Shown one piece after another: positions 11,201-20,747 of a DNA stretch of 64,000 bases (position 1 is its first letter; every line of letters begins with the position of its first letter). This stretch comes from Flammula alnicola. Its lineage: Eukaryota > Basidiomycota > Agaricomycetes > Agaricales > Strophariaceae. Under the pieces are notes generated by a model, which ran no database searches, was not told the DNA's origin, and saw only the letters and a list, made by a program, of their open reading frames with translations. The DNA is taken from NCBI GenBank assembly GCA_015499995.1, contig JADNRV010000076.1, positions 186,001 to 250,000 on the forward strand. Direction: 5' to 3'. The position numbers and the translations under genes were made by a program.

Positions 11201-12599
11201 ACCATTCCACGGTCGCCGTCATCTCGTCATCTTGCCTGTGGATTTGGTAAGTGAAGGGATGGAGACAGGAAAAAAAACAACAGAAAACGAATCGAGTCAT
11301 ACGACTCGATTCGTTACGCACCGGGTGGGTCTCCCTCTACCAGGGTCTCCCCTCGTGTCCTTACCCCTCATCTCCCTCCCATCTCCTTCCAGAGCCGGCC
11401 CACATTACCTCAACGAGGGAGAGGGGCACCCGGCATCCCGCAGGTTTGGTCGTGTCGTAGGATCCTAGATGGTGGGTTAAATTAGTTAGCAAATGAATAT
11501 AAGGAATATCAATTTATAAAAGTACCTTTTTTTTGAGCCTTCGTGGGGCGGGGTGGATGAGGGAGAGGTGAAGGAGGGTGCTGGTGGTGGTTATCCGGCG
11601 TTTGCCAAGAGTGATGTGATTGGCTGGTACACTCGGACCGGTCAGACTCCGATCCGTCGATTGCGGCGCGAGGTGATTAACGGACATTTCGAGTTCTCTA
11701 TCTTGCCTGTAGGACCACGAGAACTATCTTGAAATGCTTGAAAAGTGTTTAATTCACTAGAAATAGTAAATAGAATGATAGTTCTAAAATTTATTTGGAC
11801 AAGGTAAAGATATATCTAATGCTATACACTTTGCGGTCAAGTTATGCATGAAACGGTAAGAAATCTTAAAGCAATCCAACCTTCTCCATGTCATTTCAAG
11901 TTTCCGTCCCTCCACATTTTCTTGGAACTTCTTAAAGTATCTAGAACACTTTAAACGGACGCATATAAAATATCTCAGATGTTATTTTAAATTTATGAGG
12001 CCTCGAGGAGGCTACCTGTAGCGTTTTTGATTTCAAGCGCCCGAAATCACCACCCCTGTGCATATGCGCCTGTATTTCATCCGTGTAGGCTAGCATATTT
12101 AGAGATTCAGAATAAGTTATGGTTAATTTGATTTAAATACATAATTTCTAATGATATATCGAGCTCTCAAAGCTCCTAGAACTACGTGACTGCGTTGACG
12201 CTTGTCCTCGACGACCAGAAAGCACCGGAAATCGAGCGGTCCGGGATTTCAAGGTCCGCTTGAACCACGATTAACATCGTTGGACGCCCAACTTGAAAGT
12301 CTTCCACTTTCGTCTTCGCTCGCTGAACCATCCGGCCACGCCACGCCACTCCTTCTCCTCCCACTGCCACTACTTGGGTGTCCAAGCGAATCGAAAGGAG
12401 GTGAGGGTGAGAAGACGCGAGGGGAGACCCTGGTAGAGGGAGACCCGCCCGGTGCGCAACGAATCGAGTCGTATGACTCGATTCGTTTTATGTTCTTCCT
12501 CTCTCCATCCCTTCACTTACCCAATCCACAGGCAAGACGACGAGATGACGACGACCGTGGAATGGTCGTCGTCGCTGTCCTTATTCCGTTGGCTGCGCG

Positions 12600-13560
12600 G
12601 ACACGACAATACGGCGACAGCGACTCGGTGGAAGAAGCAGCAGCAGCACGACCGCTGCTGCTGCTTGTATATGGGTACGACTGCGACTACGACGAGGGAA
12701 CGGCGGCAGCAGCATGGCCGCTGCTGCTGCTCGTATACGAATAGATGACAACGAGACGGGAGGAGCAGCAACAGCACCACCGCCGCTGCTGGTCGGATAC
12801 GGTGACGACGACAGGGGAACACGGGCAGCAGCACCACCGCTGCTGCTGCTCCTATACGTATACGGCGACCGACGAGGAGATGCGAGCAGCAGCAGCAGGG
12901 TGACCGCTGCTGCTGCTTGTACACGACGTCGATGAAGTGGACACAGCAGCAGCAGCACGACGGCGGCTGCTGCCCGTATACGGCGACGGCGAGAAAGCGG
13001 GAGCAGCAGCAGCAGCGCCCACTGCTGCTGCTCGTCCTCGTCGTCACCGTATGGCAGCAGCAGCATGACGGCGGCTGCTGCTCGTATATGGCGACGGCGA
13101 GAAAGCGGGAGCAGCAGCAGCAGCGCCCACCGCTGCTGCTCGTCCTCGTCGTCACCGTATGGCAGCAGCAGCATGACGGCGGCTGCTGCTCGTATACGGC
13201 GACGGCGACAAGGCGGGAGCAGCAGCAGCGGCGTCCACTGCTGCTGGTCGCATACGGTGACGACCAGGGGTAGCAGCAGGACGAGCGCTGCTGCTGCTCG
13301 GAGGAGCAGCGTCAGCAGCTCGACGGCGACGGACGAGGTGGGAGGAGCCACAGCACGACAGCTGCTATTCAAATACGGCGACGGCGGCGAGGAGGGAGCA
13401 GCGCCAGCACGACGAGGTGGAAGCAACGCCAGCAACATGGCCCCTCCTGCTGTTGCCCCGTTATGGCGGCGACAACGAGGTGGGAGCGGCGGCGACAGCG
13501 AGGTGGGAGCGGCGGCGGCAGCGATACGACGACAAGGACGAGGACAAGCAGCAGCAGGAG
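12600..13560. repeat. CAG/CTG triplet-hairpin array, right arm
   Basis: This is the inverted partner of the array at 10430-11200. It includes two near-identical ~125-bp segments (about 12945-13065 and 13065-13190) with GAAAGCGGGAGCAGCAGC and CGTCCTCGTCGTCACCG. Overlapping frames up to 285 codons are products of stop-free triplets. Confidence 0.85.
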
Positions 13561-14489
13561 AGGCGACGACGTGTGTTACTCACGTCGATATGCGCCCTCC
13601 TTTTTCTCTTGTCCTCGTTTCAGTCCCATATTTCATTGTATTTGTTGTATACCTTATAAAATATATTGAAAGTTTCTATTTACCCTTTTTTTTACCTGAG
13701 ATTTTTGAGCTGAGAGGCAGCAGGACAAAATGAAGGATGTCTATTTTTAATCATGCAGCAGCGTGGGATTAATGCAAAGTATCTAATCTATAGATAACGG
13801 GGGCACGAGCGTCGACATCTAAAAATATTTAGCTAGGGCGCTTTCTGGCTATCTAATCTATAGATAATGAATCAGGCACAAGCACTGGCATCTAAAAATA
13901 TCACACCGGCGCTTTCTATCTAATTTTAGAATGTCATCCAAAGTCATCCATCTCAATCCACCCATCCCCGCCCCCCGTGAGGTGCGCAAAGGGCGGCAAT
14001 GGATAGCAATATATTGCTGGACCCTATTGGATTTTTTTCCGCAGCCACAACCGCCCCGCACGATGAGCGCAAGCCAAAATACAAGCCCGCGCATCATTTC
14101 CTGCATTGTTGACAGTTGTTTGACAGCAGCCCCGCCCCAAATAGGAACGTCATCCAAAGCCATTCTCGTCAATCCACCCATCCCCGCTCTCCCCGAGGTG
14201 CGCAAAGGGTGGGGGCAGGTCAGAATATATTTATAGACCCTACTAGAATTTTTCCCGCGCCTAAAAGCGCCTCCAACGACGAGCAGCACCCAAATTACAG
14301 TCCCGGACACCATTTCCTGCATTGTTGACCCATGTTTACTATTGCCCGCCCCCAGCAATGACCCCACAATCTGTCCCGGCACCCCCGGCACATTGTATAT
14401 AGTATATACATGGCCTTAGGCTGCGGCCTAAGCGGCCCAAACCCGCTATAGATGTATAACGTAGTTAGCCCACAGCCTAGGAATCATAC

Positions 14490-15239
14490 ATGATACCAGC
14501 GACTACAGGTGGCCGCTACTACCTAATCCACCACACCGCTGGGACGACGAATGCAGTAAATGGTATCACTATGGACTACGGTGGTCGAGTACGCCTCGAG
14601 ACCGTTTATGGAAACAGACTAGTACGGGCGCTTAGCCCGTCTACGCAACACGCCCGCAATGCATTCATGGCACAGTTCGCGTACTTGGCCGCACGACCGC
14701 ATCTTTATGCAGAACGAGTTGCAGCCTATGACAAGGTGCACTCCACTAGCCCATTCGCTCCAGCGAAGGGGCCTCCGTTCACGTTTGCGCCGTGCGCGCT
14801 AAATGATTCCGCGTCGCGGAATTTTACCCTGGATGACCTATGTGAGTTTTTAATCCAGAACGCCATGCCTGTCGAGGTCATAGACCACTGCTACGCTTAC
14901 GGCCGGCAGTACTTAGACCATGTCTTTCACAACCTAGGAAAGACCGACGAAGCAACCGCAATCGACGAAGATCGCATGGATCGCCTCAAACGATACGGAA
15001 TCCCACCAACCATTCCCGATTGGACAGGATGGTTCGTTCCGTCGTATGACGATGCACGCCGCCTCAAGTACTTATACCATACCAATCCGACGGCGTACGA
15101 CCTCGACGATCCATACTGGGTCACTTACGGTGGAGATTACCTCCCCGTAACCTTATATCTCGACTCGATGTCGAGTCGTTTACCCCTCGCACTTGGGGTT
15201 CATCTGAGGCGCCCGCGAACACGCCGGATGTCGATATAA
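14490..15239 (+). CDS. Retroelement 3' ORF of unknown function (possibly N-truncated)
   Basis: A 249-codon frame runs from the last bases of the fold-back element to TAA at 15239. The protein has no repeats or membrane segment. Visible features are an aromatic-rich central part (YAYGRQYLDHVF) and a C-terminal SYDDARRLKYLYHTNP. It lies about 470 bp upstream of a polypurine tract and LTR, the place where some LTR elements carry an extra or env-like ORF. The first codon comes from fold-back sequence, so the true N-terminus may have been removed. I do not recognise the family with certainty. Confidence 0.55.
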   Translation: MIPATTGGRYYLIHHTAGTTNAVNGITMDYGGRVRLETVYGNRLVRALSPSTQHARNAFMAQFAYLAARPHLYAERVAAYDKVHSTSPFAPAKGPPFTFAPCALNDSASRNFTLDDLCEFLIQNAMPVEVIDHCYAYGRQYLDHVFHNLGKTDEATAIDEDRMDRLKRYGIPPTIPDWTGWFVPSYDDARRLKYLYHTNPTAYDLDDPYWVTYGGDYLPVTLYLDSMSSRLPLALGVHLRRPRTRRMSI

Positions 15240-15241
15240 AC

Positions 15242-15442
15242 ATGGCAGCGCCTACAGCCACTGCCGACGACATCACGGGTGGTGATAACACCAACCCGAC
15301 CCCTCGAAGCGCTGCAACTGATGACAGTCACACGCCGCAAGCGTCCGCAACCCTCAAGAGCAATGAGGACGAGGAGATGGATGCAGAAGGCGAGCAGGAG
15401 CTCGAGAAATCGAAGAACGAGGCTACGGTCTCTTCCAACTAA
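15242..15442 (+). CDS. Small acidic hypothetical ORF (66 codons)
   Basis: It starts three bases after the preceding stop. The product is rich in Thr/Ala at the start and Glu/Asp at the end (NEDEEMDAEGEQELEKSK). It could be the tail of the upstream protein after a frameshift. Low information content makes the call weak. Confidence 0.3.
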   Translation: MAAPTATADDITGGDNTNPTPRSAATDDSHTPQASATLKSNEDEEMDAEGEQELEKSKNEATVSSN

Positions 15443-15699
15443 ACGAGTGCGCCAGAAACGCATCTCGAATATGTCTGCTTGCATACAGGCATGTACGTAC
15501 GTTCTTTGCACAACATTCCTTACCTTTTATTCTCGTTTTCTCTTATCTTCTTCGATTTCGAACCTGGAGCATCCACACTAACGTGTGTATGCTCAGAATA
15601 CCATTCTTTACTACTTATGCTAAACCGCAGATACTAACGTGTCAACGGTTTAAATACCAACTCATTCATTTTTATTCTTCAGATTGCAACAGCAATCTC

Positions 15700-15954
15700 A
15701 AAGGGGGATGTGTAACGTACCTTACGCAGATGTTACGATGACGGCTTCGCTTATCGAAGCCGGTATATAAGTCGGACATCTTGATATTGTTACGGTAGCT
15801 TTTATCTTAACACCCCACGTAGAACACACCCAATATACGGAGTGCTAGTTCTCTCGGGTGATTCTAAGAGCTCTAACCTACATCGGAACGCGCTAGCGTT
15901 TCACTGGAACTCGATCAGGATGCACGAACAGACAAAGTCGGCCAAGACCTTACA
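15700..15954 (+). mobile_element. Polypurine tract and 3' LTR of an LTR retroelement
   Basis: AAAGGGGGATG (15700-15710) is followed by a 244-bp segment starting TGTAAC and ending TTACA (15711-15954), typical TG...CA LTR ends. It contains TATATAAG near 15763. Downstream sequence is the WD40 middle exon, so this marks the right edge of a retroelement inserted in that gene. The matching 5' LTR is not recognisable; only TGTAAG at 9196, beside the fold-back, could be a relic. Confidence 0.75.
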
Positions 15955-16461
15955 ATCCTCCGTCATACAGCCCAAATATATAGAGATCCTGCTCATCATT
16001 ATCATCAAAAGCTACAGCCTTCGGCACGATCTCTTTCTCGCTGCCATATGCCTTCGAGTGTACCGGGGAAAGCTTACGGCTGCTTGAGTCGAAGAGCCAA
16101 ACCTGCACGCACTTGTCGCGTGTGCCAGTCGCAAGTCGGACGGTGCTACCATTGGAAGTATCTGCTGCGATGCATATAATTTCGCCACCTCGAGCAAGAC
16201 GAGCGGAAAAAATAACTTCGAAGCGGCCCTTAAACTTCTGTTTAGTTGTCGTTCCAAGAATGAAGCTTATGAGGCCTACCTCGCTTGGGCGGTGTTGGAG
16301 AAAAACCAAAAACCCTAGTCCATTTCCATAACACAGCATGTCCATAGTCTCGTTTCTGCGCGTTACCCAGCACACGCAGGAGACTTGACTTCTTTCATGG
16401 GAAGGCTGCTGGGGAACCCTGATTTCCTTCCTGGTTTTCAAGTCCCAGACTTTCATGCCGT

Positions 16462-17919
16462 TGAGAGACCCGCTACGCGCTCAGCGACCTAAACAACACA
16501 CACAACTGCGGAGCGAGATCCTAACTAGGTCGAGCGACGCTCTACTAGCTTCAGAAATATGTAGTGTGCTGTACTCCACAGTGTTTGTTTTATTTAGCTA
16601 GCTGACTTGTAGACAGCGCCTCGCGGTTCGTTTAAAGTGGGTATGAGGGATTATTCAAATACACGTTTTATCTTCGTTTCAAGCTTCGTTTTATCACAAG
16701 GATGAACGGTTTTATTGATTTTAAGGTTTTATGTTTTTAGAAAAGCTCTCTAAGACGCTACTAGCTCGACTTTCGAAGCACTAGCTGCTCTGGAGGCTTG
16801 GAACTCGTCTGAAACTAAGGCCGCACTGTGCGCTACCTTCTGAACGATCTGCTAGCCCACTTGGACTCTGTTTCTGACTTTCTCTAGGCACTCTTCCGGC
16901 CTCTAAGCACTCTTCTGGCTTCTAAATTCTTGGACCTTGTCCTCAAGAACTTCTCTTTAACACTAAGCCGTCTTCTGGCTTTCAAACGAACTCTATTGAA
17001 GTCAAACTGATCCTTTATTCGTCCTCTTTCTCACTAGACACTGCGTCTTAGCTCGAAATAAAACTGGGAAGAGATTGCTTAAGGTAACTAGCTACAGAAG
17101 TACATCTTTTATACTACAGCTATGTGTGGTTCTGGTATGTGAATAAAATAGAGTAAAACATTCTTATCTCGTGTAAATAATGCCTGCAGGCAATGGGTAT
17201 AGGGTTGGGTATTCCAGGTGACCAGATAGAGGTCAGGGATTTGGAAATTCATCCCATTTTAGCGCGCTAGGACGCTCCTGACTTCCGCGTACCATGCGCA
17301 TCATGCGTGCGTCTCGGCTAGCGGTGCCGCTTTATTCCGGATCTGCGGCCATCATTGATGCCGGTTTCTCTTTCCTTTCTCGTCCTATTACTACTTTTGG
17401 TACTCCCGCGGGTAGAGGGTAGAGCGTGCGTCTAACTAACGCGTCCGCGTCCCGTGCGTCTCCCGGTAAGTCACAAGATACACCCGCTAGTAGTCGACGC
17501 ACTCACGTCTCGCTTTCACTAGCTGTGTCTCGCGCTCCTAGTTGTAGTATTTTGTAGCTAGCTATTCAGCAATACACTGATTGTACTGAATTCGCCGCTC
17601 ACTACTTCCAAAGCATCCAGAAGTCTTTTAATTTATTCCCCATGGTGCGTTTTATGCCTCGCTAGTCGTTTATGACTTGTGCGTTCTATATTTCACTGTT
17701 TCTAACTTTTAACTGTCTCCCGGCTTATCATACGGACTCAGCTAGCTCTGAACCGCGTCTGATTACCATTGTCACAGGTTATATGACAGCTAGTAGTCGC
17801 ATAGCTAGGCCTTAGACTACTAACTTGGGTGCGTTATAGTCTCTCTATCTCAGTTATATTCTATAGGTAGAAGATGATATATCGCGAAATTCACGCGCGG
17901 CCGGTTTGCGGCCCTATCA
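16462..17919 (-). mobile_element. Complete solo LTR (1458 bp) in the WD40 gene
   Basis: It starts TGAGAGACCCGC and ends GGCCCTATCA on the plus strand and matches the split copy at 2072-3042/40113-40596 almost throughout. At 17433-17435 it shows the single TAA where the other copy carries the 37-kb element. A clear duplication at its edges was not seen (left CCGT, right CGTC). Minus orientation is inferred from the related LTR end at 52757, where the polypurine tract precedes TGATAGGG on the minus strand. Confidence 0.85.
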
Positions 17920-18372
17920 CGTCCGCACCTTTTTATTGATCAGAATATCGCCCTCAATTTTGACAATAACCATGCACCTCCACTTGCCAGGAATTTGCTG
18001 TTTGGAGAAATAGCGAGGCTGTTGACGGGGCCCATGTGGCCATGCAGTGTTGCGAGATGGCGAGAGTGTCTGTGAAACAAGCGTCGTACAGTGGCAAAAA
18101 CGATATTGGAAGGGGGCTGAAGAGCGGTTCGGATTTCATCTCTTGGGTATGGACCGCTTCAGTTATATGGAAGTCGTGACCCTTTATTTCAGTCTTAGCC
18201 AAAAAGATCTTTATTGCTTATGTCAGCTGATTTTTGTCTTTGTCTATTTCATTGTCATATTTCTTTATATCAGACACCCATCACCCACCCGCCCCCCCCC
18301 CCCCCACCACCTCTCACTGAACGTCATCAACTAGCCACTAGTCGCCCATCGCCTGCCTTAGTGTCCCAGCCC

Positions 18373-19190
18373 ATGTTCTCATTTCAGGAAGTCCCTCCCT
18401 TCTTCGAGCCTGGTGCTCCTCCTCCCACCCTCCCAATCCTCATCGCTCAGACTGAAGTCGGAAAGATGCAGTCGCTGACCAAGCTTCTGGCCGAGGAAGA
18501 AATTGGAACCGGCTCAGTGCACCACCAGCCCTCCAGTGTTCGCTTCGCTCCATACCCCAATCCAGCTAAGCAAAAAATGCCCTCACCGCCCACTGCACCC
18601 AGCAAAAAGCCCCCTCCAGCCCGAAGCAAGCAATTGGCTACAGCCAGATCCACCTCTGATTCTACTTCACAAAAATCTTCATCATCCGACTCTGATAGTG
18701 ACTCGGACGACGATGGCAATGTGCTTATTGCCAAGCCGGAGGGTGAAGCTGGTCGCCCTGATCATGGCGACTACAATCTCGAGGAAGCCCTCAGCTGGAA
18801 TGCGAAAGAATACCGATGATTGAAGGTAGATAATCGATTGGCTACTTCCTAACTGTCAACCTTATGCACCCTTTTCAACAGAAATACGTGAAGAAACTCG
18901 TTGTGGATCAGCTAGAACCAACCAAGAACTTCTCCTCTCAGTCTGTCGTGTCTCTCACATCTGTTCGAGTTATGGTATGTGTTATATCTATCATATCGTT
19001 GCATAACCTTATCCTTTGCTTTCTCTGTCAGGCGGTTCAGAAATTCCCTGCCCTTCGTGGTTATGCCGCTTGTTGGCCTGTTACTGATTTGGTTTGCTTG
19101 GAGCTCAAATATACGTGTGGGAGATCCCGTCTTCAAGTACAGAAGGAACAAGCAAAGGCAGGCAGACGTCTGACGAGGTCTTCAGAGTAA
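18373..19190 (+). CDS. Acidic Ser/Pro-rich hypothetical protein, three exons
   Basis: Exons are 18373-18825, 18882-18974 and 19032-19190, with introns 18826-18881 and 18975-19031 (GT-AG), all joined in phase 0. The N-terminal ~130 residues are Pro/Ser-rich with an acidic stretch (SSSSDSDSDSDDDG). The C-terminal ~90 residues hold the conserved-looking words KKLVVDQLEPTKNFSSQS and WPVTDLVCLELKYTCGRS, which I associate with proteins carried by agaricomycete DNA transposons. One in-frame TGA (18817-18819) lies near the end of exon 1, so the copy may be inactive or the first intron may start earlier. It is divergent from the WD40 gene. No function is known to me. Confidence 0.6.
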
Positions 19191-19928
19191 ATTTCATCGA
19201 CGCCACAGCCCGCTACATAATTGATAGCTCTCCTCATTGTATTACCTTTTTACATGCAGTGTTGGTCTGTCGTAGTATTCACAATATGTACGCTGTACTT
19301 ATAATATATGCCTTAGATCTTTTTCTTTATAACAAGCCCTACAAATTTCGGATATCTCAATCCCTACAGAGGAGTTAACTGAGACTTGGTAAATTGATTC
19401 ACTGCATGATAGACTTAAATAATTCATAAAAATCATCGCATTGAATGTGAAGTATGGACATTTTTATCTAGTACTTTTATCTAGTACTACAAATTAAGTA
19501 TAGCCCACCGCGCGTGAATGAATGGAAGGATTTGCATCTCCAGACAAAATGGCCCACGGACATCTTCCCCAGGGTTCCAACGCAGCGATGCTGGAGTCAC
19601 ATGATGTAATGCATTAGCGGGCAATCCCCCAACGACTAAGTATGCCAGTCTCACTTACAGTAAATGTAAGGATAGCTAATCCGGTCACAATTATATTCGA
19701 TTCTTGGGAGAAGGCATTACACATCACATTAAATTGTCAAGTTAAGAACGAAAGTCAGAATACTCGAGTATATCATACAAGTGAAGAAGAGAGAGAAGGG
19801 ATGGAAAATGATTCAAAGATGAATAAAGAATAATCTAATCTTTCTGATAGAACAGGGAAGTGGGAAGCTTTTGACAGCTGAATAAATTTGCCCGCAAAAT
19901 CTAGACGCATTTTAGAAACCAGTCAACA
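19191..19928. other. Gap without recognisable gene
   Basis: AT-rich sequence follows the acidic-protein gene. Only short frames occur and none shows family motifs; I see no repeats or inverted structures. Confidence 0.5.
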
Positions 19929-20228
19929 TCAGAGTGCGAATAGTGCATACCGGCACATTAACCAATCTGCAAGGACACTATCTCGCCCTCTCATGTTGAC
20001 GTAGGAAGCAGTGGTTCCAATTCGCATAACTACTACGTCTGAACGCAGGAACGAGGGCTGGCCATTTGAGAGGGTCTGGAGGCATTGACTGGGACCGAAA
20101 AGGCGGTGCCGCTTGAAAAAAATCATATAGCGGTACGTGTGTCGTCCCTCTTGAACAGTCACGACACAGTTGTGGACCCAGGGTTGGAGGAGACTCTCCC
20201 GAGATGATTTTCGGCGAAGGGGTAACAT
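19929..20228 (-). CDS. Small hypothetical protein (99 codons)
   Basis: It starts at 20228 and ends at 19929, or splices onward through a GTATGC donor near 19956 to an acceptor near 19899. The product is basic at the start (LPLRRKSSRES) and has a compact pattern (CVVTVQEGRHTYRYMIFF, then VNMRGRD). The codons look protein-like and the frame is not a shadow of another gene. Upstream, 20470-20530 carries three GTGGGCGAC words. I do not recognise a function; it could be another transposon-borne gene. Confidence 0.45.
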   Translation of the reverse strand: MLPLRRKSSRESLLQPWVHNCVVTVQEGRHTYRYMIFFKRHRLFGPSQCLQTLSNGQPSFLRSDVVVMRIGTTASYVNMRGRDSVLADWLMCRYALFAL

Positions 20229-20465
20229 TTCATACTCCTTTGAGCACTTGGTTGCCGGGTGTTGACGAGTATTTGACGAGGGCGACGAGAACTGGCAGGA
20301 TATAAACGGGCCCGCAGGTTGGCTTCAATGGACTATAGTGTCATGAGCTCAAAGAAAATGTGTAAAGATGAAAATACGAGCTTACGGAAGGCGTTTGAGC
20401 CACGAACACTCGAGTGTTGACCATGTTGAAAGATGCAGAGCGCTGTAGCGGTGGGAAAGTGAAAT

Positions 20466-20535
20466 GGAGTGGGCGACGAAAGAGAGGCGTGAGAGAATAA
20501 GTGGGCGACGAGAGAATAAGTGGGCGACAAGAGAA
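20466..20535. repeat. Three GTGGGCGAC repeats shared with the element termini
   Basis: GTGGGCGAC occurs three times, twice preceded by AGAATAA. The giant element's two inner terminal boundaries (3440-3480 and 39681-39710) have repeated GTGGGCAAT/GTGGGCGAT words. The shared octamer is visible; a common binding protein is inference. Confidence 0.4.
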
Positions 20536-20747
20536 AGAGCGGTGGTCGAAGATGCTCATAATAAAGAATGGGTCATGAAAGGCGTCCGAGTGACGTCGGC
20601 ACCTTTAGATCCATTTTGGGACATCCAAAGGAAAATCACCTCTTTCAATGCGCAAAGCGCCACTCCCCCACCCTTCTCCAGTTATCCCACAATGAAAACG
20701 ACCTTCTACAATATCCACAGATTGTGAAGACCCACTACCGAAGCGAA

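Larger units (their letters stand above)
9206..14491. mobile_element. 5.3-kb fold-back element
   Basis: The sequence from ATGTATGATTCCTAGGC (9206) is repeated inverted up to 14491, with arms of about 2.1-2.2 kb (to about 11440 and from about 12390). Each arm has a conserved outer part (GGTTTGGGCCGCTTAGGCC), two or three copies of a ~250-bp block containing ATGTCAACAATGCAGG and TGGGTGGATT, a triplet-hairpin array, and an inner part with the palindrome CGAATCGAGTC. The ~950-bp centre (11440-12390) shows no gene. It encodes no recognisable transposase. No clear target duplication was found; the base-level ends are tentative. Confidence 0.75.
8861..18110 (-). pseudogene. WD40-repeat protein gene in three pieces
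   Basis: Reading on the minus strand, the N-terminal exon (about 18080-17980) has the WD40 start pattern GHMGPVNSLAISPNSKFLAS. The middle exon (16456-15955) starts at the KVWDLKTRKE motif and includes CVQVWLFD. The C-terminal exon (about 9195-8880) carries the VAFADKSHLIVGGSDHGVAYIF motif and ends at a donor near 8925, past which a stop is met at 8861. A solo LTR (16462-17919) sits between the first two pieces, probably in an intron, and an LTR retroelement remnant plus the fold-back (9196-15954) separate the last two. WD40 propellers are protein-interaction scaffolds; no substrate can be named. The protein resembles the WD40 family often duplicated in agaricomycete genomes. It lies between the two inverted arms and is divergent from the gene at 18373. 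Confidence 0.75.

Noticed and set aside
10480..11254. Long open frames on both strands (up to 241 codons)
   Set aside because: They are translations of a CAG/CTG/CGT triplet array, open in several phases at once, with low-complexity products.
12517..13733. Frames up to 285 codons in the right triplet array
   Set aside because: Same reason; they are also the inverted counterpart of the left array.
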